Shown here one piece after another: positions 1 to 5,535 of a DNA stretch of 5,535 bases. The DNA lies in NCBI GenBank assembly GCA_045046905.1, contig JASFYU010000161.1, forward strand, positions 1-5,535, written 5' to 3'. Numbering within the stretch: the first letter of the stretch is position 1; every line of letters begins with the position of its first letter. The stretch is from JASFYU01 sp045046905 (GTDB lineage Bacteria; Bacteroidota; Bacteroidia; Flavobacteriales; Flavobacteriaceae). The notes under the pieces are model-generated. The model was not told the origin of the DNA. It searched no databases and saw only the letters and a list, made by a program, of their open reading frames with translations. A program made the translations under genes and the position numbers.

Positions 1-2
1 AA

Positions 3-1091
3 CAAGGTGGCAGTTTGCCCAGATGGCCCATGGGGCACGGCTATTCTAATTCTATGCTTAGCTCACCTGCAGACATGGTTATCGCTGAATCTTATCTTAA
101 GGGAATACATGATTTTGACATAGAAACCGCCTATTCACACATGAAAAAAGTGGCTTTAGCTCCCTTACCGAAAACCACCCGAGCCACGGGTAGAGAAGAA
201 ATCGAAGCGTATATTAAATACGGTTACTGCCCAACCGAGTTCGGAGAAGAAGCCGTAAGCAAAACCTTAGAATATGCATGGGCGGATCATTCAATAAGCC
301 TTTTGGCAGAAGCACTGAATAAACCCGATGATCAGGCGCTATTTGCGAAACATGCCAAGTTTTATAAAAATGTATGGAATCCTGAAACCCAATATTTTCA
401 ATCGAAACATAAAGACGGGCGTTTTGTAGAATTGTTCGACCCCTTACAACTCACCTATACCGACTGGGACCAGGAATACACCAAAGATTATGTAGAAGGC
501 AGTGCCTTACAATGGCGATGGGCGGTACCCTTTGACCCCGAAGGCTTAGTTTCTCTCTTTACAAACAAGAAATATTTTATTACCGAACTGAATGATTTTT
601 TTGAAAAATCGAATCCCAAAAAGGCCACTTGGATTCCTGATTCATACTATTGGCATGGTAACGAACCCGATATTCATGCTGCGTATTTGTTTAATGCTGC
701 AGAACGCCCAGACCTCACCCAAAAATGGGTGCGTTGGATACTGAATAACAAATACGACAATAGCTATGTAGGCATTGATGGTAATGACGATGGCGGCACC
801 TTATCTGCATGGTATATTTTTAGTTCATTGGGCATTTACCCAATTGCAGGTACCGATATATATCAGCTGGGAGCCCCACTATTTAAAAATGCCACTCTTA
901 AATTGGGCGTCCATAATTTAACAGTGAGTACAATTAATTATGCCCCAGAAAATATGTATGTGTCTAAGACATTTTTCAATGGTTCAGAATTGGGTAGAAC
1001 TTGGTTAAAGCATCATGAGATTGCCAAAGGCGGAACACTAAAATTTGTAATGAGCAAATTCCCTTTTATAAATGATAAAAACAAAATGTAA
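3..1091 (+). CDS. GH92 family alpha-mannosidase, C-terminal half (5' end outside window)
   Basis: Exo-acting, calcium-dependent alpha-mannosidase family, normally periplasmic or surface-exposed and used on N-glycans and mannans. The frame is open from base 3 and has no real start here. The TTG at 15 is an internal Leu within GGSLPRWPMGHGY, which matches the family core motif. About 362 residues are visible; GH92 enzymes are usually about 720-770, so the N-terminal beta-sandwich is missing and the (alpha/alpha)6 barrel is present. Hallmarks in order are SPADMVIAESYLKG, VEGSALQWRWAVPFD (Glu codon 495-497, the likely general acid), WHGNEPDIHAAYLFN (Glu codon 663-665) and GNDDGGTLSAWYIFSSLGIYP (Asp codons 786-791, the second being the likely general base). 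These roles are assigned by recollection of Bacteroides GH92 structures. Linkage specificity cannot be read from the sequence. The next gene starts at or before the stop, indicating co-transcription. Confidence 0.95.
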   Translation, partial: QGGSLPRWPMGHGYSNSMLSSPADMVIAESYLKGIHDFDIETAYSHMKKVALAPLPKTTRATGREEIEAYIKYGYCPTEFGEEAVSKTLEYAWADHSISLLAEALNKPDDQALFAKHAKFYKNVWNPETQYFQSKHKDGRFVELFDPLQLTYTDWDQEYTKDYVEGSALQWRWAVPFDPEGLVSLFTNKKYFITELNDFFEKSNPKKATWIPDSYYWHGNEPDIHAAYLFNAAERPDLTQKWVRWILNNKYDNSYVGIDGNDDGGTLSAWYIFSSLGIYPIAGTDIYQLGAPLFKNATLKLGVHNLTVSTINYAPENMYVSKTFFNGSELGRTWLKHHEIAKGGTLKFVMSKFPFINDKNKM

Positions 1092-2178
1092 AACTATGAG
1101 ACCTATACTATTATGTACTATTACACTACTTATTTTTTCCTGTAAGGATAAATCTCAAAAATTACCAGAGGTGCAACCCATTGGGCATGCAGCCGTAATC
1201 ACCGAAGAATTTATTTATGAAATCAAAGACGCATTAACCCCTGAATGCCATGCTTCTACGGTAGAGGTCAGCAATGGCGTGGTAGTCACCTCTTGGTTTG
1301 GTGGCACAGAAGAGAAGAACAAAGATGTCGGTATTTGGGTCTCTCGAAAAACTAATGGATCATGGTCTACCCCTATTGAAGTGATTGATGGTGTTCAGGA
1401 CGATAATACGCGCTACCCCTGCTGGAACCCCGTTTTATTTAAGCCAAAAGGAGAACCGCTATATTTATTTTATAAGGTTGGCCCCAGCCCACAAGAATGG
1501 TGGGGCCTATACATGACCTCTACCGATGATGGTAAAACTTGGTCTAAGCCTGTCAAACTTCCTGATGGTATTTTAGGACCTATAAAAAACCAGCCTATTC
1601 AATTGGCAGACGGCACTATTCTTTCTCCTTCAAGTACTGAAAGCCTATCTGGAGATTGGATAGCGCATATAGAAACCAGTACCGATATGGGCAAATCTTG
1701 GACTAAATCTGAAGCGTTAAACAACCCCAGTGAATTTGGAGCCATTCAACCAGTGGTATTAAATTATGGCAATGGAAAATTGCAATTGCTGAGTCGTACA
1801 AAAAATGATATTGTATCACAGAATTGGTCCGAGGATAATGGTAAGACTTGGAGTAAGATGACCCCGACCAAATTACCCAATCCTAATTCTGGTATTGACG
1901 GAGTCACATTGAAAGACGGTCGCCAATTTCTAGTATACAATCCTACATCGAAAAATTGGGGAGACAGGGTACCATTAAGCGTCGCGGTTTCCTCCGATGG
2001 AGAAAACTGGAAACACGTACTTGATCTAGAGCCGCTCACAGAAACCACAGACAAGGAAGGCGAAGAATATTCATACCCTACAGTAATTCAAGCCGAAGAT
2101 GGTAAAATACACCTCGTCTATACTTGGAATCGGAAAACGGTCAAATATGTAGTTTTAGATCCTGAGAAACTCAACTAA
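1072..2178 (+). CDS. Sialidase-like BNR/Asp-box beta-propeller lipoprotein
   Basis: Predicted exported lipoprotein of the sialidase (BNR_2-type) superfamily, 368 aa. The signal peptide is a basic N-terminus, a hydrophobic stretch at about 11-22 and lipobox LIFSC with Cys24. Three good Asp boxes (SxDxGx[TS]W) lie at 150-157, 203-210 and 253-260, with a shortened fourth at 307-313, as expected of a propeller. Other conserved-looking blocks are CHASTVEV (59-66), WFGGTEE (75-81), LPNPNSGIDGV (268-278) and EEYSYPTVIQ (331-340), followed by HLVYTWNR (347-354). Tyr333 or Tyr335 sits where sialidases place their nucleophile. No N-terminal FRIP motif is seen, so sialic acid may not be the substrate. 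Two starts are possible. ATG 1072 overlaps the GH92 end by 20 bases; ATG 1096 begins four bases after its stop and leaves a shorter signal peptide, MRPILLCTITLLIFSC. The fold is confident, the substrate unknown. Confidence 0.9.
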   Translation: MIKTKCKTMRPILLCTITLLIFSCKDKSQKLPEVQPIGHAAVITEEFIYEIKDALTPECHASTVEVSNGVVVTSWFGGTEEKNKDVGIWVSRKTNGSWSTPIEVIDGVQDDNTRYPCWNPVLFKPKGEPLYLFYKVGPSPQEWWGLYMTSTDDGKTWSKPVKLPDGILGPIKNQPIQLADGTILSPSSTESLSGDWIAHIETSTDMGKSWTKSEALNNPSEFGAIQPVVLNYGNGKLQLLSRTKNDIVSQNWSEDNGKTWSKMTPTKLPNPNSGIDGVTLKDGRQFLVYNPTSKNWGDRVPLSVAVSSDGENWKHVLDLEPLTETTDKEGEEYSYPTVIQAEDGKIHLVYTWNRKTVKYVVLDPEKLN

Positions 2179-3581
2179 TGAAATCAAAGAAATGGCAGCG
2201 GAGATTGCTTCGGGTTCTCGGAGTGTTAGCACTTTTACTAGTGGCACTATTCTATTTTGCTACCGATACCATTGAGACCACTCCTTATTTTGAGACTTCG
2301 TATTATACGAATACGATTAAAAATATGGATGCCGCAGCCAAAGAAATGGTCGAAACAAAAGGCGAACTTTTGGCAGGCTTTGCCAAAATCAGCATTACCC
2401 CCAAGTTTGATGACACGCCAGATGCTTCAAAGGGCGAGTTCAATACGATTAAGATGGCAGGCTTTGGCGACGGAAAAATAGCGGTTGGTGTTCACGATTC
2501 TATTTTCGCCAAGGCCATCGCCATTGAAGTCGACGGGCAAGAAGTTGTATTTTTAAGTGCTGACATGGTTTCAATACCTGAAGCAGTGGCACTAAAAGTT
2601 GAGGAAAACTTAAAAAGTGAAATTTCAAGAAAACAAATTTTCTTTGGTGCGACCCATACCCATTCAAGTATCGGAAACTGTATGCCTGGTTTTGTTGGTA
2701 AGGCCTTTGGAGGTGAATACCAACCCGAAGTAGTACAATGGCTAAGCACTACGTTTACAAACCTTATTCTTGACGCACGCAAAAACAAACAAAAAGCAAA
2801 ATTTTCATCGGGTGCTATTAAGGTCCCCAATGTGATTCGAAATCGAATTATTGGAGCGACAGGAAGATTGAATGATAAACTAAACCTACTTTCTTTTCAA
2901 CAAAATAATGGCAAAAAAGCAGTCATCGGAATTTTTGGTGCCCATGCCACCACCATTGGCACTTGGAATGATGAATTTAGTGGCGATTACCCTGGTTATT
3001 TTCAAAGAAGTCTTGAAGCCAAAGGCATAGACATGGCCTTATTTTTTGCCGGTACAGTAGGCAGTCATTCGAACAAAGGCGAAGGTGAAAAATTTGAGAA
3101 AGCAAAGTACATTGGTAAGACTTTGGCAGATTCAGCCAAGGTGCTGCTCCAAAGAATGAAATATGATTCGCTAATGACCATGGCCGTACTAACTTCTGAA
3201 TTGGAAATTCCGCAGCTTCAGGCTTTTTATATTTCGGACCAAAGAAGGTTTTCCTCCTTTGTAGGAAATAAATTGATGCCTAAAATGAAATCTATTTATT
3301 TACAAGGCCTTAAACTCAACAATTTGGTGTGGATTGCTATGCCTTACGAATTGAGCGGAGAATACGGTATAGATTTGAAAAATGCATTGGAGCTTGAAGG
3401 TTACAACTCGGCCCTTAGCAGTTTTAACGGTGGCTACCTTGGCTATATTGTGCCTCAGAAATATTATTACTATGACACCTATGAAGCGCGATTAATGGGC
3501 TGGTACGGCCCTACCATGGGTGACTATCTAATGGAACTAAATTTTAAACTAGCTAATACACTTACCAATAAACGTTTATAA
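2178..3581 (+). CDS. Neutral/alkaline ceramidase-fold hydrolase, N-terminally anchored (paralogue 1)
   Basis: A 467-aa protein of the neutral/alkaline non-lysosomal ceramidase N-terminal domain family: zinc amidohydrolases that release the fatty acid from ceramide in characterised members. The basic start MKSKKWQRR and a hydrophobic helix at about 10-28 suggest a signal anchor with the domain in the periplasm. Family motifs follow: AGFAKISITP (66-75), GVHDSIFAKAIAI (104-116), LSADM (126-130), GATHTHSS (157-164; His160 a zinc-ligand candidate), GAHATTIG (254-261; His256), SGDYPGY (268-274), GTVGSHSN (292-299; Ser298 where the catalytic Ser is expected, within an unusual version of GDVSPN), MPYE (388-391; Glu391) and NGGYLGYIV (417-425; Tyr423). 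It ends soon after this, so the C-terminal beta-sandwich of about 650-aa ceramidases is absent. The start is fixed by the TAATG overlap with the preceding stop, implying translational coupling. The fold is confident; ceramide as substrate is unproven. Confidence 0.9.
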   Translation: MKSKKWQRRLLRVLGVLALLLVALFYFATDTIETTPYFETSYYTNTIKNMDAAAKEMVETKGELLAGFAKISITPKFDDTPDASKGEFNTIKMAGFGDGKIAVGVHDSIFAKAIAIEVDGQEVVFLSADMVSIPEAVALKVEENLKSEISRKQIFFGATHTHSSIGNCMPGFVGKAFGGEYQPEVVQWLSTTFTNLILDARKNKQKAKFSSGAIKVPNVIRNRIIGATGRLNDKLNLLSFQQNNGKKAVIGIFGAHATTIGTWNDEFSGDYPGYFQRSLEAKGIDMALFFAGTVGSHSNKGEGEKFEKAKYIGKTLADSAKVLLQRMKYDSLMTMAVLTSELEIPQLQAFYISDQRRFSSFVGNKLMPKMKSIYLQGLKLNNLVWIAMPYELSGEYGIDLKNALELEGYNSALSSFNGGYLGYIVPQKYYYYDTYEARLMGWYGPTMGDYLMELNFKLANTLTNKRL

Positions 3582-3590
3582 GTAAACAAG

Positions 3591-3635
3591 CTCGGGGCAA
3601 GCCTGCCGGCATAGGCAGGTTAAACCCACTGGTGG
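3591..3635. repeat. GC-rich palindromic element between the two ceramidase-fold genes
   Basis: The 67-base gap holds a perfect 6-bp stem, CCTGCC (3602-3607) and GGCAGG (3614-3619), around loop GGCATA. It can be extended by a G-T and an A-T pair (3600-3621). A second small symmetry, CCAC-TG-GTGG, lies at 3626-3635. No T-run follows, so it is not a classical terminator. Its higher GC than the flanking genes suggests a dispersed intergenic palindrome or an mRNA stability/processing element within the operon. That reading is inference. Confidence 0.5.
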
Positions 3636-3648
3636 AAATAAAACAACT

Positions 3649-5205
3649 ATGAAAAGAATATTAAAAGTTTTGGGGATTATAATTCTCCTTATAATTGTGG
3701 TCATTGGAGGCATTTTTATGTATAATTGGCGCGATAGGCACCCCGATTACAGCATTGATATTAAAATAGAGAACAAGGCGCAAAGCACGATCCAAGCAGG
3801 TTTTTCAAAAAAAGCGATTACCCCAAATGTGGTTGATACCTGGAACGATGCCGATGGCAACAATAAATACGATGAAGACAAAGGAGATACCTATAATGAC
3901 AATAACAATAACGGAAAGTTTGATGCTTTTTGGATCGCAGGCATGAGCAATGCTAAACCGGCACAAGGTGTTCATGATGATGTATGGTCACGTGCCATGG
4001 TTATCGATGATGGTAAAAGCAGAATCGCCATGATTTCTATTGATGCCATCGGCTTCCTCCATGGTGATGTAATCGATATTAGAAATCAAATTCCTAAAGA
4101 ACTCGGCATTGATTATACGCTAATCTCTTCTACCCATACACATGAAAGCAATGACCTCATCGGAATTTGGGGCGAAAACCCCTTTAATTCAGGCGTTAAT
4201 CCTGAAATGTTAGAATATGTAAAGACGAAAACCGTGGCGGCCATAACAGAGGCAGTCAATGCACTAAGACCCGCTAAACTTGTCTTTGCCGAGGATCTAA
4301 CCGAAAGAGATTCTGTATGGATTAAAGACACCCGAAAACCTATTGTCAAGGCCACAGGAATTCATTTAATGCAAGTCTTAGATGCTGAAAATGATAAAAC
4401 TTTAGGAACAATCATCAACTGGTCGAACCACCCAGAAACATTATGGAGCCAGAATTTATTAATCAGTTCTGACTTTCCACATTATGTTCGTGAAGCTATT
4501 GAAAATGGCGTGTATAATGGTACTGAAAAAATGGAAGAAGGATTAGGCGGCGTAGCCATCTATTTTTCTGGGGTTATTGGGGGATTAATGGCACCTCACC
4601 CCTCAATTTCGATTCAAGACCCCTATACAGGCGAATCGTATGCTGAACCCACCTATGAAAAAACCAAGGCACTTGGTGATAATATCGCCCTACTATCTTT
4701 AGAAGCGCTGCGTAAAAATGGTGATACGCTGACCACCTCGAATATTTCATTACGGGCAAAAACGATATTAGCGCCTCTTGATAATACCACTTTTAAGATT
4801 GCTAGTGGCATCGGACTCATTAAAATGGGCATGCCTGAATATTTTAAAACCCGAACAGAGGTTGGTGCCATTCGCATTGGCCCCGCCATGTTCGTAAGTA
4901 TTCCCGGAGAGATATATCCTGAAATTGTTTTTGGTGGCATTGAAGCTCCTGAAGGCCGCGAATTTGATATACAACCCATGGAAATTCCGCCCATAGAAGA
5001 TTTCATCAAAGAGAAATATGTATTCTATTTCGGACTCTCGAACGATCTGATTGGGTATATCATTCCAAAAAGTGAATGGGATACCGAAAAGCCATACCTG
5101 TACAATGATGAAAGCGATACTTATGGCGAAGGAAATTCACTCGGACCTGAAACAGGACCGCTAATCTATAATGCCCTGATTGAGGTAATCACTGATCTAA
5201 ACTAA
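3649..5205 (+). CDS. Ceramidase-fold protein with calcium-loop insert and Ser-to-Ala change (paralogue 2)
   Basis: A 518-aa divergent member of the same neutral/alkaline ceramidase N-terminal domain family. A short basic start (MKRILK) and a helix at about 7-24 predict a membrane anchor with a periplasmic domain, and this supports the ATG at 3649. After GFSKKAITP (51-59) comes an insert with two loops, DADGNNKYD (67-75) and DNNNNGKFD (84-92), spaced 17 residues apart and resembling dockerin/EF-hand-type calcium sites. The core resumes with WIAGM (95-99), GVHDDVWSRAM (107-117), SSTHTHES (160-167; His163), NWSNHPE (257-263; His261), SSDFPHYV (273-280), PGE (419-421; Glu421) and NDLIGYIIP (465-473; Tyr470). 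Zinc-ligand candidates are thus kept. The segment aligned with GDVSP reads GLMAP, with Ala315 at the usual nucleophile Ser. The C-terminal beta-sandwich is absent. It may be a hydrolase with altered chemistry or a binding protein. Probably last in the operon. Confidence 0.88.
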   Translation: MKRILKVLGIIILLIIVVIGGIFMYNWRDRHPDYSIDIKIENKAQSTIQAGFSKKAITPNVVDTWNDADGNNKYDEDKGDTYNDNNNNGKFDAFWIAGMSNAKPAQGVHDDVWSRAMVIDDGKSRIAMISIDAIGFLHGDVIDIRNQIPKELGIDYTLISSTHTHESNDLIGIWGENPFNSGVNPEMLEYVKTKTVAAITEAVNALRPAKLVFAEDLTERDSVWIKDTRKPIVKATGIHLMQVLDAENDKTLGTIINWSNHPETLWSQNLLISSDFPHYVREAIENGVYNGTEKMEEGLGGVAIYFSGVIGGLMAPHPSISIQDPYTGESYAEPTYEKTKALGDNIALLSLEALRKNGDTLTTSNISLRAKTILAPLDNTTFKIASGIGLIKMGMPEYFKTRTEVGAIRIGPAMFVSIPGEIYPEIVFGGIEAPEGREFDIQPMEIPPIEDFIKEKYVFYFGLSNDLIGYIIPKSEWDTEKPYLYNDESDTYGEGNSLGPETGPLIYNALIEVITDLN

Positions 5206-5277
5206 ATTCAGAAAGCGCTCAACAGCAAGATTAGGCATACAAAATCAACCATTCTGGCCCAGGCCGAAACGCTCAAA

Positions 5278-5298
5278 ACTACCCCCATGCGGGGGAGT
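5278..5298 (+). terminator. Possible terminator hairpin after the operon
   Basis: CCCCC (5282-5286) and GGGGG (5291-5295) pair around loop ATGC. Three further pairs, ACT (5278-5280) with AGT (5296-5298), extend the stem across a bulged A. It starts 73 bases after the last stop. The stem is strong but no T-tract follows (GATACGATT), so factor-independent termination is uncertain. It may instead protect the 3' end of the mRNA. Confidence 0.4.
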
Positions 5299-5322
5299 GA
5301 TACGATTGGAACGCCCAAGAAT

Positions 5323-5341
5323 GAACTCTAAACCTGAGTTC
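5323..5341. repeat. Inverted repeat GAACTC/GAGTTC and first copy of an 11-base direct repeat
   Basis: GAACTC (5323-5328) pairs with GAGTTC (5336-5341) across a 7-base loop. The right part, AACCTGAGTTC (5331-5341), recurs exactly at 5439-5449. It could be a regulator site or a fragment of a dispersed repeat. Confidence 0.4.
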
Positions 5342-5363
5342 TAAGGATTCCTTTTCCGAATAA

Positions 5364-5392
5364 ACTACCTCGACCCAAGGGTATGAGGTAGT
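5364..5392. terminator. Perfect 8-bp stem-loop, possible terminator
   Basis: ACTACCTC (5364-5371) and GAGGTAGT (5385-5392) are exact complements. The 13-base loop itself contains ACCC-AA-GGGT, which could form a short inner helix. The next bases on the + strand, ATACTAATTTA, are AT-rich but lack a T-run. On the minus strand the stem is followed by TTATTC. It could act as a weak terminator in either direction or be part of a repeat element. Confidence 0.4.
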
Positions 5393-5408
5393 ATACTAAT
5401 TTATGGCT

Positions 5409-5421
5409 ATCGCCCCGCGAT
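5409..5421. repeat. Short perfect hairpin ATCGC-CCC-GCGAT
   Basis: A 5-bp stem with a 3-base loop, just upstream of the possible promoter box at 5431. It is too small to assign a role. It adds to the unusual density of inverted repeats in this intergenic stretch. Confidence 0.3.
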
Positions 5422-5430
5422 TAAACATAG

Positions 5431-5438
5431 TATCTTTG
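5431..5438 (+). promoter_or_regulatory. Possible Bacteroidota -7 promoter box
   Basis: TATCTTTG fits the TAnnTTTG -7 consensus of Bacteroidota exactly. A good -33 TTG is not seen at the usual distance upstream. If used, transcription would begin around 5445 and give an untranslated leader of roughly 85 bases before the ATG at 5530. Confidence 0.3.
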
Positions 5439-5449
5439 AACCTGAGTTC
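5439..5449. repeat. Second copy of direct repeat AACCTGAGTTC
   Basis: Identical to 5331-5341, 108 bases away. With the preceding G it forms the small palindrome GAAC-CTGA-GTTC (5438-5449). Similar sequence continues after both copies: TAAGGATT at 5342-5349 and CTAAGATT at 5453-5460. The longer similarity suggests duplication or two copies of one repeat or operator element. Confidence 0.45.
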
Positions 5450-5529
5450 GACCTAAGATTTGTTTACAGTTTAGATGCTTTTTTATTCAATTCGAAGCTG
5501 AATTTTAGAAAGACTAACGGGTTAATTTG

Positions 5530-5535
5530 ATGAAA
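5530..5535 (+). CDS. Possible start of the next gene (only two codons visible)
   Basis: ATG AAA at the window edge, preceded by AT-rich sequence without a clear Shine-Dalgarno site. Met-Lys is a common beginning for exported proteins in this phylum, and a candidate -7 box lies about 90 bases upstream. Too little is visible to say what it encodes or whether it is a gene. Confidence 0.25.

Larger units (their letters stand above)
5206..5529. other. Intergenic region without a convincing gene, rich in inverted repeats
   Basis: No credible coding region or RNA gene was recognised on either strand. The stretch holds stem-loops at about 5278-5298, 5323-5341, 5364-5392, 5409-5421 and 5438-5449, an 11-base direct repeat and a possible -7 promoter box. 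It is likely the 3' end of the operon plus the leader of a following gene. An in-frame open stretch of 41 codons follows the stop of the preceding gene, but nothing in it is recognisable. Confidence 0.6.

Noticed and set aside
15..17. TTG as the start codon of the GH92 gene
   Set aside because: The frame is open upstream to the window edge and the TTG sits inside a conserved family motif, so it is an internal Leu codon.
1764..2054. Open frame of 96 codons on the minus strand
   Set aside because: It is antisense to the Asp-box region of the propeller gene, with no separate coding evidence.
2492..2830. Open frame of 112 codons on the minus strand
   Set aside because: It lies fully inside the first ceramidase-fold gene, which has clear family motifs; its own translation shows none.
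3602..3619. Intrinsic terminator splitting the operon
   Set aside because: The hairpin is short and lacks a following T-tract, and the next gene is a co-directional paralogue only 67 bases away.
4653..5009. Open frame of 118 codons on the minus strand, with shorter ones at 4574-4759 and 4768-4974
   Set aside because: All lie opposite conserved parts of the second ceramidase-fold gene and show no recognisable domain.
5206..5529. tRNA, riboswitch or CRISPR array
   Set aside because: No cloverleaf, known aptamer core or regularly spaced repeat was found; two copies of an 11-base repeat are not an array.

Overview
The window looks like a piece of a member of the Bacteroidota, probably a marine-type flavobacterium. 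The DNA is moderately AT-rich, and ribosome-binding sites are weak and A-rich. One gene has a lipoprotein signal ending LIFSC. There is a match to the Bacteroidota -7 promoter motif (TAnnTTTG), and the lead gene belongs to GH92, a family abundant in this phylum. The species cannot be named from the sequence.

Layout: four genes on the + strand fill nearly all of bases 3-5205 and read as one operon. (1) The C-terminal half of a GH92 alpha-mannosidase, whose start lies before the window. (2) A sialidase-like (BNR_2 / Asp-box) beta-propeller lipoprotein, starting at or just before the GH92 stop. (3) A membrane-anchored protein with the neutral/alkaline (non-lysosomal) ceramidase N-terminal fold, coupled to gene 2 by a one-base TAATG overlap. 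(4) After a 67-base gap holding a GC-rich palindrome, a second and divergent ceramidase-fold protein with an inserted pair of calcium-binding-type loops. Bases 5206-5529 contain no convincing gene but carry several inverted repeats, an 11-base direct repeat and a possible -7 promoter box. An ATG at 5530 may begin the next gene.

How the genes may work together (inference): an exo-mannosidase, a sialidase-like propeller and two ceramidase-fold hydrolases would suit sequential dismantling of a glycan joined to an N-acyl or lipid group, for example a glycosphingolipid. They could equally act on an acylated or N-acylated algal or fungal glycan. The ceramidase-fold proteins lack the usual C-terminal beta-sandwich. 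The second has Ala where ceramidases carry the catalytic Ser, so true ceramidase activity should not be assumed for either. No SusC/SusD pair or regulator is visible in this window.
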